Notes under the pieces: generated by a model
Told to the model about the DNA's origin: nothing
What the model saw: only the letters and a program-made list of their open reading frames with translations
The model's database searches: none
Made by a program: the position numbers and the translations under genes
Source: RDYZ01 sp964518905
GTDB taxonomy: Bacteria > Cyanobacteriota > Cyanobacteriia > Cyanobacteriales > Geitlerinemataceae
NCBI GenBank assembly: GCA_964518905.1
Contig: CAZFJL010000001.1
Span: 62,001-126,000 of the forward strand
Reading direction: 5' to 3'
DNA: 64,000 nucleotides
Shown: one piece after another, positions 54,181-63,432 of the stretch
Layout of the letters: the number at the start of each line of letters is the position of its first letter
Position numbering within the stretch: the stretch's first letter is position 1

Positions 54181-54237
54181 AAAAACGAACGTCTTACCGA
54201 CCTGAAATTTAGGCTTGTAAGACGTTCGTTTTTTTTG
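54181..54237. terminator. Bidirectional rho-independent terminator between fabF and gyrA
   Basis: AAAACGAACGTCTTAC (54182-54197) pairs perfectly with GTAAGACGTTCGTTTT (54217-54232), a 19-base loop between. The plus strand continues with T, the minus strand with T as well, so it can end both convergent transcripts. Confidence 0.95.
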
Positions 54238-54278
54238 AGTTTGGAGCGCCTAGCTCCTTGAGCGATCGGCGTCGCGTT

Positions 54279-56888
54279 TTAGTCTTCCACGATCACTTCG
54301 ACAGCTTCAACAGCTTCGATATCATCCTCAACGCCATCCGCCAGACCTTCCTCGCCCACTGGCGGAACGATCGCCACCTCCGCGATCGCGTCATCTTTAT
54401 CGAGACGCTGCACTCGCACCCCCGTCGCCGATCGTGACTGCTGCGAAATCGCCGACACCGACTGACGAATCACAATCCCGCGACTGGTCACCAGCATCAG
54501 CTCATCCCCCTCATTCACCACACACAACGCCGCCAGCTTGTCCCCTTTTTGGCGACCCTTAAACTTCGTGGCGATCGTGCCCTTACCCGCACGATTTTGT
54601 AAGCGGAACTGACTGACCGGCACACGCTTACCGTAGCCCGACGTCGTAATCGTCAGCACCCACGGCCCCACACTATCAGCGCTTTCCGTAACAGTTTCGG
54701 CCTCCGTCTCGGACGGTTCCTCTTCCGTTACACCAGCACTCACCAGCGTTGCATGGGAAATGATATCCATTCCCACCAGCGAATCTTTTGCGGGTAAATT
54801 CATCGACTTAACCCCACGCGTTGCCCGTCCAAGGGGGCGCAATTGCTTGCGATTTGCCTGGAAGTGAATCGCCATCCCCGAACCGGAACCGACGATAATA
54901 CTGTCGTCTTCATGTGCCAAACGCACCCAGCGCAGTTGGTCACCTTCTTCGAGAGAAATGGCAATCAAACCATTCGATCGGATATTACTAAATGCCGACA
55001 AAGCCGTCTTTTTAATAAAACCATTCTGGGTCAGCATCACCAGATAATCCGTATCGGTAAATGCCGTCACCGATAGCACCGACGTAATCTTTTCATTACG
55101 AGGGATCGGCAGCATTTGGACGATCGGAATACCGCGAGCTGTTCGCGATGATGCCGGGATTTGGTACGCCTTTAAGGAGTAGACCACACCGCGATCGCTG
55201 AAGAATAAAACATCATCATGATCGCAGCAAGTGAGGAAATGTTCAATCCCATCGTCCTCCTTCATCTTCGTTCCCGCTTTCCCGCGCGTTGCCCGATTTT
55301 GCGCCTCAAATGTCGCGATCGGCATTCGCTTGATATAGCCCTGCTCCGTCACCAAGATCATCGCTTGTTCATTCGCGATTAAATCCATGTCATCGAGCGA
55401 GCCGAGATCCTGCAAAATCTCAGTACGACGCGGTGTTGCGTGTTTGGCTTTAATCTCAGTGAGCTCTGCTTCAATGATGCTGAGAACACGCTCCCGCCGC
55501 GCCAAAATATCGTTAAGATCGGTAATTTTCTCGATAAGTTCGTCATGTTCCTGCTCGATTTTTCCGGCTTCTAAGGCCGTCAAGCGACGCAGTTGCATTT
55601 GTAAAATCGCATCAGCTTGATCAGACGCAAGACTGTATGACTCGACCAATTCATGTTTGGCCGCTGCGCTATCTGGGGAATGACGAATTAAGGCAATCAC
55701 GGCATCGAGATTTTCGAGGGCAATGAGCAACCCTTGAAGTAGCCGATCGCGTTCTTCTGCTTTTCGTTTTTCGTATTCGGTACGGCGGCGAATCGTTTCG
55801 ATCCGAAATTTGAGAAATGTCTCTAAATAGTTCGAGAGTGAGAGCAATTGCGGCTCACTTTCGATCAGCGCCAATATGTTTGCGCCGAAGTTATTTTGGA
55901 TCGCAGTTTGTTTATAAAGATTGTTTAAAACAACACGCGGATAGGCATCCCGTTTCAACTCGATCACGATGCGCATTCCGTCCCGATCGCTCTCGTCGCG
56001 GATATCCGAAATCCCATCGATTTTCTTCTCATTCACCAAGTCGGCAATCTTCTCGATGAGTGCCGCTTTATTGGTTTGATAGGGCAGCTCGGTGACGATA
56101 ATCGCCTCACGATCGGGAGCGCCGCGCCGTTCGATCGTCTCGATTTCAGCCACGCCGCGCATCGTGATCGATCCCCGCCCGGTGGTGTAGGCATCCCGAA
56201 TGCCCGCCCGTCCCAGGATCTGCCCGCCCGTCGGGAAATCCGGCCCCGGAATGTACTGCATCAACTCGATGTCAGTTAGTTCGGGATTGTGGATCTTGGC
56301 GATCGTGCCGTCGATTAATTCGCCGAGATTATGGGGCGGAATATTGGTCGCCATCCCGACCGCGATCCCCGAAGAGCCATTGAGGAAAAGCTGGGGAATC
56401 CGCGCCGGTAGCACGATCGGCTCTTGCTGCGAACCGTCGAAGTTATCGGCATAATCCACCGTATCCGAGTCAATATCTTGCAACAGTGCCGCATTACTCA
56501 GCGCCTGTAAACGACACTCGGTGTACCGCATCGCAGCGGCGGGATCATTATCGACCGATCCGAAGTTACCGTGACCATCGATCAGCGGCGATCGCATCGA
56601 AAAGTCCTGCGCCATTCGCACCAGGGCATCGTAGACCGCCGTATCACCGTGGGGGTGATACTTACCGAGCACTTCCCCGACCACACGGGCGCATTTCCGA
56701 AATGGCCGATCGGCCATCAGACCCAGTTCGTACATCGCATACAGAATCCGCCGGTGAACCGGTTTGAGGCCATCGCGGGCGTCGGGCAGTGCTCGCCCAA
56801 CGATCACGCTCATGGCGTACTCCAGATACGATCGCGACATCTCGCCCCGTAGGTCAGTCGGTACGATCCGCTCTTCGGAAATGGTCAT
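54279..56888 (-). CDS. gyrA: DNA gyrase subunit A
   Basis: 869 residues from ATG 56888 (GGAGAG upstream); a GTG/ATG 30 codons earlier gives a Lys/Phe-rich lead not found in the family. The breakage-reunion domain has the catalytic Tyr in AAMRYTECRL and KYHPHGDTAVYDALVRMAQD, where Thr occupies the place of Ser83 in E. coli. C-terminal beta-pinwheel repeats (from about 530) carry the gyrase-specific GyrA-box-like FEAQNRATRGKAG. An acidic insert (EEEPSETEAETVTES) and an acidic tail are present. It introduces negative supercoils with GyrB. Confidence 0.96.
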   Translation of the reverse strand: MTISEERIVPTDLRGEMSRSYLEYAMSVIVGRALPDARDGLKPVHRRILYAMYELGLMADRPFRKCARVVGEVLGKYHPHGDTAVYDALVRMAQDFSMRSPLIDGHGNFGSVDNDPAAAMRYTECRLQALSNAALLQDIDSDTVDYADNFDGSQQEPIVLPARIPQLFLNGSSGIAVGMATNIPPHNLGELIDGTIAKIHNPELTDIELMQYIPGPDFPTGGQILGRAGIRDAYTTGRGSITMRGVAEIETIERRGAPDREAIIVTELPYQTNKAALIEKIADLVNEKKIDGISDIRDESDRDGMRIVIELKRDAYPRVVLNNLYKQTAIQNNFGANILALIESEPQLLSLSNYLETFLKFRIETIRRRTEYEKRKAEERDRLLQGLLIALENLDAVIALIRHSPDSAAAKHELVESYSLASDQADAILQMQLRRLTALEAGKIEQEHDELIEKITDLNDILARRERVLSIIEAELTEIKAKHATPRRTEILQDLGSLDDMDLIANEQAMILVTEQGYIKRMPIATFEAQNRATRGKAGTKMKEDDGIEHFLTCCDHDDVLFFSDRGVVYSLKAYQIPASSRTARGIPIVQMLPIPRNEKITSVLSVTAFTDTDYLVMLTQNGFIKKTALSAFSNIRSNGLIAISLEEGDQLRWVRLAHEDDSIIVGSGSGMAIHFQANRKQLRPLGRATRGVKSMNLPAKDSLVGMDIISHATLVSAGVTEEEPSETEAETVTESADSVGPWVLTITTSGYGKRVPVSQFRLQNRAGKGTIATKFKGRQKGDKLAALCVVNEGDELMLVTSRGIVIRQSVSAISQQSRSATGVRVQRLDKDDAIAEVAIVPPVGEEGLADGVEDDIEAVEAVEVIVED

Positions 56889-57151
56889 ACGAGAAAGCTC
56901 TCCATAACACGTAAAAATCGGCTTTTGTTTGACGGGCTTTTTACTTAGAAAAAACCACAAAAGAGCCGACAAACTCAAGCCCTAAGGAAACAAAAACACA
57001 GCACGTTAAAGGTGCTGTTCCTCTTGATTAAACAAGGCTTCGGATTAAATTGTTTTTGGCTCCTAATTTTACCATGTCGGGGGACATGAATTGAGTTGCT
57101 AAACTGTCTCTGGAGCAGTGTTGAAATGAAACAAGCAAAACGGAGATCACG

Positions 57152-58075
57152 ATGGTTTTTCCGATACTTTATTCCGAGCGTTTTTTAGATCATCAAACAG
57201 GAGGAATGCATCCGGAGCGAGCCTCGCGATTGACGGTGACGGTGAATGCACTAAAGGCGGCAACATGGGCGGATCGACTGGAGTGGCGATCGCCGAGTCC
57301 GGTGACCACGGAGCGCACAATGGCGGCCATTTTTCGGGTTCACACGCCGGAATATTGCGATTTAATTGCGGGGATCGCCGAACGCGGGGGCGGAATGCTC
57401 GATGGAGACACGCTATTATCGACGGCCAGCTATGATGTGGCGCGGTTGGCGGTGAGTGCCTGTTTGGACGGGATCGATCTAATTTGCGATCGCAATTCGC
57501 CTGCGTTTGCGCTGGTGCGTCCCCCCGGTCATCACACGGAACCCTCTCGGGGCATGGGATTTTGCCTATTGTCGAGTGTGGCGATCGCGGCTCAGTATGC
57601 GCTAGATTCGGGACAAGCACAGCGGGTGGCGATTCTCGATTGGGATGTGCATCACGGCAATGGAACCCAGGCGGCGATCGATGGCAACTCGGCGATCGTC
57701 TTCTGTTCGCTGCACCAGTTTCCCCACTATCCGGGGACGGGGCGGGCGGATGATCGAGGCTCGATCGGCAACATTCTCAATATTCCGATACCGACAGGAG
57801 CGACGATCCAAAACTATCGCGCTCAATTTGAAACGAAAGTTCGACCCTTTTTCACCGAGTTCCAGCCAGATGTGTTGATTGTTAGTGCTGGATATGATGC
57901 GAATCGTGACGATATGGTGGCGGGGATCGAGCTATTGCCGGAAGATTTTGGGGAGCTGACGCAGTTTTGTTTAGAATTAACGCCGAAGGTTTTATTTGTG
58001 TTGGAAGGTGGGTATAACTTGCCGTCATTATCGGAGTCGGTGGTGGCGACGATCGAGGCATGTTTAAAGTATTAG
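57152..58075 (+). CDS. Histone-deacetylase-family hydrolase
   Basis: 307 residues. RPPGHHTEPSRGMGFCLLS carries the paired His, AILDWDVHHGNGTQ the zinc Asp and His, and VSAGYDANRDDM the second zinc Asp and Gly. VLEGGYNLPSLSESV near the end holds the catalytic Tyr region (GGY). Bacterial members act on acetylpolyamines, acetoin or acetyl-lysine; the substrate here is not known. The fold is class II-like HDAC/arginase. It stands alone on the plus strand. Confidence 0.95.
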   Translation: MVFPILYSERFLDHQTGGMHPERASRLTVTVNALKAATWADRLEWRSPSPVTTERTMAAIFRVHTPEYCDLIAGIAERGGGMLDGDTLLSTASYDVARLAVSACLDGIDLICDRNSPAFALVRPPGHHTEPSRGMGFCLLSSVAIAAQYALDSGQAQRVAILDWDVHHGNGTQAAIDGNSAIVFCSLHQFPHYPGTGRADDRGSIGNILNIPIPTGATIQNYRAQFETKVRPFFTEFQPDVLIVSAGYDANRDDMVAGIELLPEDFGELTQFCLELTPKVLFVLEGGYNLPSLSESVVATIEACLKY

Positions 58076-58091
58076 GCTGATTCTCCGATCG

Positions 58092-58718
58092 CTAATCAGA
58101 ATCATGTCTCACTTCTGTTGGTATATTTTGAGGCCAGTCGATTAACACACATGGTTGTACAACTAGCTTTGTACAATCACCCATTAGCTTTGAATGACGA
58201 TCAAGATATGTTGCTAACGCAATACTCAAATCACGAGCATTTTTAATATCTTCAAAAGAAGCATCATTTTTGTTGATCGTTAGACTCACCTTTGTATGAT
58301 TCTTTAGACTCTTGAAAGAGGGTTTCAGGAATTTTGTCAGGCCCAATATTTCATTACGGCGTCTATTTTTTATTAAAGCATCGCCCATCCATTCTAAAAT
58401 TCGGAGAACTAACTTAAGATTCTCGGGCATATAGAGAGGACTTGCGTAGAAGATTAAACGGTCAAATATAAGGGGTAATTTTTTGATTCGAGCATACAGC
58501 GTGATTGGATCAATATCAGCCTCATTCGGCCATGCAATCGTTCCAGATTCAGGGTCGATAAAAACTTGTTTGAAATATTCATAATTCTCTAATAGAGAAA
58601 AAATTCCCTTGAATTTTGTGATGGTACGAATATTGACCTCTCCGTTTGTGCCATCTTTAAAATCTAAATAAATACGATCTTTTCCTCGCACTTCTGCTGC
58701 AATTAATGGACTTACCAT
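58092..58718 (-). CDS. DUF2442-like protein with long C-terminal extension
   Basis: 208 residues, AT-rich. Residues about 8-80 (YLDFKDGTNGEVNIR ... FKQVFIDPESGTIAWPNEADIDPITLYARI) match the pattern of DUF2442 (nearly always 70-100 residues). Here another 120 residues follow, Lys- and Asn-rich with KFLKPSFKSLKNHTKVSLT, and I know no family for it. The gene is six bases after a DUF4160 gene, a combination often seen in bacterial genomes and suspected to be a toxin-antitoxin-like or mobile pair. Function unknown. Confidence 0.7.
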   Translation of the reverse strand: MVSPLIAAEVRGKDRIYLDFKDGTNGEVNIRTITKFKGIFSLLENYEYFKQVFIDPESGTIAWPNEADIDPITLYARIKKLPLIFDRLIFYASPLYMPENLKLVLRILEWMGDALIKNRRRNEILGLTKFLKPSFKSLKNHTKVSLTINKNDASFEDIKNARDLSIALATYLDRHSKLMGDCTKLVVQPCVLIDWPQNIPTEVRHDSD

Positions 58719-58724
58719 AACTCT

Positions 58725-58985
58725 CTAATTACTGGATTGAATTTTAATGAGAGGCTGATGACGACGGGCAAGTTTCCAGTTCTGAGATAACGTGTCCTGA
58801 TATTGCTTCGCCCACTGCAAAACCAGTTTCATTTTTTGCTTGGGGAATGTTCCACGAATCACGGTTTGTGATTCAATCTCGACCAAAATTTCCATGTCTC
58901 CAAATTTGGCGTGGAAGTGTGGCGGCAAGTGATCGTTGTAGTACATGAAGATCATCACCCCATGGAAACTCGAAATCTTGGGCAT
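58725..58985 (-). CDS. DUF4160 protein
   Basis: 86 residues from ATG 58985. ISSFHGVMIFMYYNDHLPPHFH followed by AKFGD (in short pieces: FMYYNDH, PPHFHAKFGD) is the hallmark of DUF4160, with conserved His residues. KMKLVLQWAKQYQDTLSQNW and the ending LARRHQPLIKI are also typical. It comes before the DUF2442-like gene on the same strand. The pair is AT-rich compared with flanking genes. Confidence 0.85.
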   Translation of the reverse strand: MPKISSFHGVMIFMYYNDHLPPHFHAKFGDMEILVEIESQTVIRGTFPKQKMKLVLQWAKQYQDTLSQNWKLARRHQPLIKIQSSN

Positions 58986-59105
58986 TAACGACAGGATCAC
59001 GTCTAAATATCGCTTATTCCAGATCTAGGCCATTTTTGAGTGGCTTAGATCTGAAATATCAAATTTAATCTCCAACTCATTAACCTCCAAATCAATGATG
59101 GAGGC

Positions 59106-60380
59106 TTACATTCCGAGATGTTTCGCCACGGTCTGCACATCCTTATCGCCACGACCCGAGCAGTTAATCACCACCGTCGTACCGTCGGCCAACTGCGGGC
59201 AAAGCGTATCGAGATAGGCGATCGCGTGGGACGTTTCCAGCGCCGGGATAATGCCCTCCAGTTGCGATAACAGTTGGAACGCATCGAGCGCCTGCTGATC
59301 CGTCACGCTGTAGTACTCCGCACGCTGCGTATCTTTCAGGTAGCTATGCTCGGGGCCGACGCCGGGATAATCCAAACCGGCACTGATCGAATGCGCCTCG
59401 ACCACTTGACCATCATCGTCTTGCAGCAAATAGCTCATCGCGCCATGCAGCACGCCCACCTGACCCAACGTCAGCGTCGCCGCGTGATGGCTCGTCGTCA
59501 CACCTTCGCCTGCTGCTTCCACGCCGATCATCCGCACCGACTCATCGCGAACAAATTCGTGAAACAGCCCCATCGCGTTCGATCCGCCGCCCACACAGGC
59601 CAGCAGCACATCCGGCAAACCGCCCCATTTTTCCTGGCACTGCTGACGCGTTTCGCGACCGATGATGGCGTGGAAATCGCGCACCATCATCGGGTACGGG
59701 TGAGGGCCAGCGACGGAACCGAGAATGTAGTGGGTGGTTTCGACGTTGGTGACCCAGTCGCGGATCGCTTCGGAGGTGGCATCTTTGAGCGTGCCGGTTC
59801 CGGCGGTAACGGGCTGCACCGTCGCGCCGAGGAGCTGCATCCGGATCACGTTTAGGGCTTGGCGCTCCATGTCGCATTCGCCCATGTAGACGATGCATTC
59901 GAGGCCGAAGCGAGCGCAGGCGGTGGCGGTGGCGACGCCGTGTTGTCCGGCTCCGGTTTCGGCGATGATGCGTTTTTTGCCCATGCGTTTGGCGAGCAGG
60001 GCTTGGGCGATCGCGTTGTTGATCTTATGAGCGCCGGTGTGGTTGAGATCCTCGCGCTTGAGGTAGATTTTGGGGCCTTTGCCGTCGGCGTCGGCGTAAT
60101 GCTCGGTTAACCGCTCGGCGAAATACAGCGGGGACGGACGCCCGACATAGTCGCGCAGCAGGTCATCGAGTTCGGCGTTGAATTCGGGATCGTTCTTGTA
60201 TTTCTGAAAAGCCGCTTCCAGTTCGCTGAGGGCGGGCATCAGCGTCTCGGGGACGTACTTACCGCCAAATTGACCAAAACGCCCGAAGGTGTCGGGAACG
60301 TTGGGGTTGTAGGTCTGTGGGTTGGTTTGGGCGGATTGCAGGGGGGTGACTGTCACGGCTTCCAGGCTGGGATAAGGCAA
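59106..60380 (-). CDS. trpB: Tryptophan synthase beta subunit
   Basis: 424 residues. GRFGQFGGKYVPETLMPAL at about 33-51, the PLP lysine in REDLNHTGAHKINNAIAQAL, ETGAGQHGVATATACAR, and the Gly-rich phosphate loop CVGGGSNAMGLFHEF are all intact. It makes tryptophan from indole and serine. The trpA gene is not adjacent, which is usual in cyanobacteria where trp genes are scattered. The first 30 residues are variable and a later start is possible. Confidence 0.97.
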   Translation of the reverse strand: MPYPSLEAVTVTPLQSAQTNPQTYNPNVPDTFGRFGQFGGKYVPETLMPALSELEAAFQKYKNDPEFNAELDDLLRDYVGRPSPLYFAERLTEHYADADGKGPKIYLKREDLNHTGAHKINNAIAQALLAKRMGKKRIIAETGAGQHGVATATACARFGLECIVYMGECDMERQALNVIRMQLLGATVQPVTAGTGTLKDATSEAIRDWVTNVETTHYILGSVAGPHPYPMMVRDFHAIIGRETRQQCQEKWGGLPDVLLACVGGGSNAMGLFHEFVRDESVRMIGVEAAGEGVTTSHHAATLTLGQVGVLHGAMSYLLQDDDGQVVEAHSISAGLDYPGVGPEHSYLKDTQRAEYYSVTDQQALDAFQLLSQLEGIIPALETSHAIAYLDTLCPQLADGTTVVINCSGRGDKDVQTVAKHLGM

Positions 60381-60441
60381 AAGTTGTGACGAATATTATA
60401 ACGCCAGGGTGCGGTACAGGGTATGCGGAGGGTATGGGTCG

Positions 60442-60594
60442 CAGGGCAAACGCATACTCGGATGACCCTCACCCTAAATCCCTCTCCCAGGCCGGGAGAG
60501 GGACTTTGATCCTTAAAATCTTGCTCCCCTTCTCCCCTTTTGGGAGAAGGGGCTGGGGGATGAGGGCATTCATTGGGAGTATGCGTTTGCCCTG
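60442..60594. mobile_element. MITE-like element C, 153 bp
   Basis: Perfect 17-bp terminal inverted repeats, CAGGGCAAACGCATACT (60442-60458) and its complement (60578-60594). A perfect 9-bp target duplication TATGGGTCG flanks it (60433-60441 and 60595-60603). The interior holds two hairpins (CCCTCTCCC with GGGAGAGGG; CCCCTTCTCCC with GGGAGAAGGGG) and has no coding frame. It shares only its ends with elements A and B. The rest of 60381-60760 is the divergent promoter area of trpB and the FIST gene. Confidence 0.9.
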
Positions 60595-60760
60595 TATGGG
60601 TCGAACTCCGCTCAGATGACGCTTTACTGAGCTGCGAACCCGGTCTTCGTCTCGCTCGGTATGATGGTCGTATTACCCCGATCGCCGGTCTGCCTTGCGA
60701 ATGTCCGTCGATCGCCCTGCGACGATCGGGTTCACTACCGTCTGTGGGATGAGAACTGCG

Positions 60761-62077
60761 ATGACTGATGCTGCCGCGATTTGGACGAATGCTCAATCGA
60801 CCCGCGCTTCCCTCGAAGCGGCGATCGATGAAGTGGTTGATCGGGTGACTGCCGAGCTGAACGGGCGATCGGCCACCTTTGGGCTGGTGTTCGTCTCGAT
60901 GGCGTTTGCGAGCGAGTTTTCGCGGGTGTTGCCGTTGCTCCAGGAAAAAATCGAGCTGCCGGTGCTGATCGGTTGCGGCAGTAACGGCGTCATCGGCACT
61001 GACCCGACGGGGATGACGCGCGAACTCGAAGATGGCCCCGCTGTGAGTTTAACGGTGGCGAGTTTGCCCGGAGTTCGCGCCCAAGCGTTTCAACTGGCGG
61101 GCGATCGCCTGCCGGATCTCGATGGTTCGCCGGATGATTGGGTGAACTGCGTCGGTCTTGATCCTGCCGATCGCCCGCAAATCGTCGTGTTGGTCGATCC
61201 CTTTGCGCCGAATATCGTCGATTTACTTCAGGGGCTGGATTACGCCTATCCGGGTATGCCCAAGGTGGGCGGCATCGCGAGCGGCATTCGACCGGGTCAG
61301 AATAACGCGGGTTTATTTCTCGGTACTGTCGATCGTAGCGGCGATAGTGATCAGGTCGTGTCGGAATTGGTCAAAGGTGGAGCGGTTGGGTTTGCGCTGA
61401 TTGGCAAGATTGAGCTAGAAACGATCGTCGCTCAGGGCTGTCGTCCGATCGGCCCCACGTTTCGGGTCGCGGACGGTCAGCGCAATATTATCTTGCAGGT
61501 CGAACCTTGTAGCGAGGACTATCAGCGCGACGAGGACGCGGTCACCTCACCGCTCGAAGCTCTACAAACGCTGCTCGAAACTCTCCCCGATGAAGATCGA
61601 ACCTTGGCAAAATACGAGCTATTTATTGGTCTGGTGCGCGACGAATTCAAACTCACGCTTAACAGCGGTGATTTTCTGATTCGGAATTTGATGGGGGTTG
61701 ATCCGCGATCGGGAGCCGTGGCGATCGCCGATCGCGTCCGACCGGGTCAGCGCGTGCAGTTTCATCTCCGTGATGCTCGCGCCTCTGCCGATGACCTCGA
61801 AGCGCTGCTCGAAGGCGATCGCCGCGATCGATCCGGTCAAGGTCAGCCGATCGGGGCGTTCCTGTTCGCCTGCTTGGGTCGGGGGCGCGGCCTGTACGAA
61901 ACGCCGGACTTTGATACGCGCCTGTTCCATCAATATTGTCCGGATACGCCGATCGGGGGCTGCTTTTGTAACGGCGAAATCGGCCCCGTGGCGGGCAGCA
62001 CGTTTTTACACGGCTACACTTCCGTGTTTGGGCTGTGTCGCCTTGATCCGGTGCCCGAAGAGTCGGTTCAGGGTTAG
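60761..62077 (+). CDS. FIST-domain sensory protein
   Basis: 438 residues from ATG 60761; an earlier ATG at 60695 gives 22 more. The N-terminal FIST_N half (LPVLIGCGSNGVIG, PKVGGIASG) and the C-terminal FIST_C half (LGRGRGLYETPDFDTRLF, then GGCFCNGEIGP and LHGYTSVFGL) are in the usual order. FIST proteins are thought to bind small ligands such as amino acids. No kinase or cyclase domain is attached. A standalone gene; the partner is unknown. Confidence 0.9.
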   Translation: MTDAAAIWTNAQSTRASLEAAIDEVVDRVTAELNGRSATFGLVFVSMAFASEFSRVLPLLQEKIELPVLIGCGSNGVIGTDPTGMTRELEDGPAVSLTVASLPGVRAQAFQLAGDRLPDLDGSPDDWVNCVGLDPADRPQIVVLVDPFAPNIVDLLQGLDYAYPGMPKVGGIASGIRPGQNNAGLFLGTVDRSGDSDQVVSELVKGGAVGFALIGKIELETIVAQGCRPIGPTFRVADGQRNIILQVEPCSEDYQRDEDAVTSPLEALQTLLETLPDEDRTLAKYELFIGLVRDEFKLTLNSGDFLIRNLMGVDPRSGAVAIADRVRPGQRVQFHLRDARASADDLEALLEGDRRDRSGQGQPIGAFLFACLGRGRGLYETPDFDTRLFHQYCPDTPIGGCFCNGEIGPVAGSTFLHGYTSVFGLCRLDPVPEESVQG

Positions 62078-62095
62078 AGAAAGTTTTAGAGACAG

Positions 62096-63145
62096 TTAAG
62101 GTCGCGACAGCAAATCATCGAGCAGCGATCGCGCCCGCTCCGCCCAGTCCGTTTGACCGCGATCGCGATAGAGCCGCTCGGCATAGGTCAACACCTCACG
62201 AGCCTCCTCGGGTTTACCCTGACTGAGAAACACCAAACCCGCACCGTAGTAGGCATTGGCGTAATTGGGGGCGAGATCACGAGCGGTGCGAAATTCAGCC
62301 AGGGCGTCGTCCAGGTCGCCGTTGCCGAGATGGACGATGCCGAGCTGGTAGTGGGCTTCGAGGTAGGTCGGGTTGCGATCGATGGCTCGCTCGAAGGCGG
62401 TTTTGGCGCGGCGGGTGTCGCCCTGTTGCAGATAAATCGTGCCGAGATAATAGGACGGTTCCGGCGCGATCGGGCTGTAGCGTTGGGCGCTGCGAAAGGC
62501 ATCGATCGCCGGGTCTAGATCCGCCCGTTGGTAGTAAACCAGGCCGAGATTGTAGTAGGCGAGGCCGAGTTGCGGATCGAGCTCTAGGGCATAGTCCAGA
62601 TACAATTCGGCTTGGTCGAGATTGCCGCCTTCGAGGACGACCGCGCCCAGATTTGCATAGGCTAGCGCAAAGTTAGGGTCGGCCTGTACGGCGCGATAGA
62701 ACGCATCGGCGGCGGGTTGAAACTGCCCCGATTGGCGCAGCGCTAAACCGAGGTTGTAGTGCGCCGGGGCGAAGTTGGGCGAGAGGTCGGCGGCACTCTG
62801 GAAGGCCGCGATCGCCGTTTCCAGGTTATCCGCTTGAATTGCCGCGAGGCCGCGTTCGAGTTCACGCGCCGCCGCGATCGAGGTCGTGGTCACTTGCGCC
62901 AGAGCCGGTATTTTAATTGGCGTACTGGCGGCGAAATTGATTGATTTCGTTGATTGAATCGACGCAATGGATCTCGATTCCACCATCGCCAAGGCTTGAG
63001 CGTGCTGCGATCGCGCCTGATCCGTCTCGGTCGCGGCTGCCACTCCGCCGAGTGTCGCCACATTTCCCCAAATCCCGGCCAGTAGAAAAATGTTGAGCGA
63101 TCGGCACAGCAATAAACTCATGAGGGAAGCAGCCATAACAGCCAT
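62096..63145 (-). CDS. Secreted TPR-repeat protein
   Basis: 349 residues. A hydrophobic N-terminus (MSLLLCRSLNIFLLAGIWG) looks like a signal anchor. From about residue 98 there are about seven consecutive TPR units, with repeating PNFAPAHYNLGLALRQSGQ, PNFALAYANLGAVVLEGG and so on, ending DRGQTDWAERARSLLDDLL. It should form a helical scaffold for protein-protein contacts in the periplasm or lumen. The partner is unknown. It is convergent with the FIST gene, 18 bases apart. Confidence 0.88.
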   Translation of the reverse strand: MAVMAASLMSLLLCRSLNIFLLAGIWGNVATLGGVAAATETDQARSQHAQALAMVESRSIASIQSTKSINFAASTPIKIPALAQVTTTSIAAARELERGLAAIQADNLETAIAAFQSAADLSPNFAPAHYNLGLALRQSGQFQPAADAFYRAVQADPNFALAYANLGAVVLEGGNLDQAELYLDYALELDPQLGLAYYNLGLVYYQRADLDPAIDAFRSAQRYSPIAPEPSYYLGTIYLQQGDTRRAKTAFERAIDRNPTYLEAHYQLGIVHLGNGDLDDALAEFRTARDLAPNYANAYYGAGLVFLSQGKPEEAREVLTYAERLYRDRGQTDWAERARSLLDDLLSRP

Positions 63146-63432
63146 AAAACACCGAAAAATCGCACTATCGCCACGATAGCAAGCCAGATCAATCCTGCCG
63201 TGATAGTTCTAGAATTTCTGGCAAGAATTTTGCGACACTCTCAAGGCTCGATACACTCAGAAGCAGGCCTTTGTTAAAGCTGGAATCTCATTGAGATCTT
63301 GCTGGATGCCAGATCACACATCAACTCGATGACCCCTCAGTTAAAGAATCCGCCGTGGATCTTTGCATTCCTGGTGATGGAATTCGATCGCGCCCTTACA
63401 CTGTCCGCTGCCCTTCCCTTCTATCGTTAACG

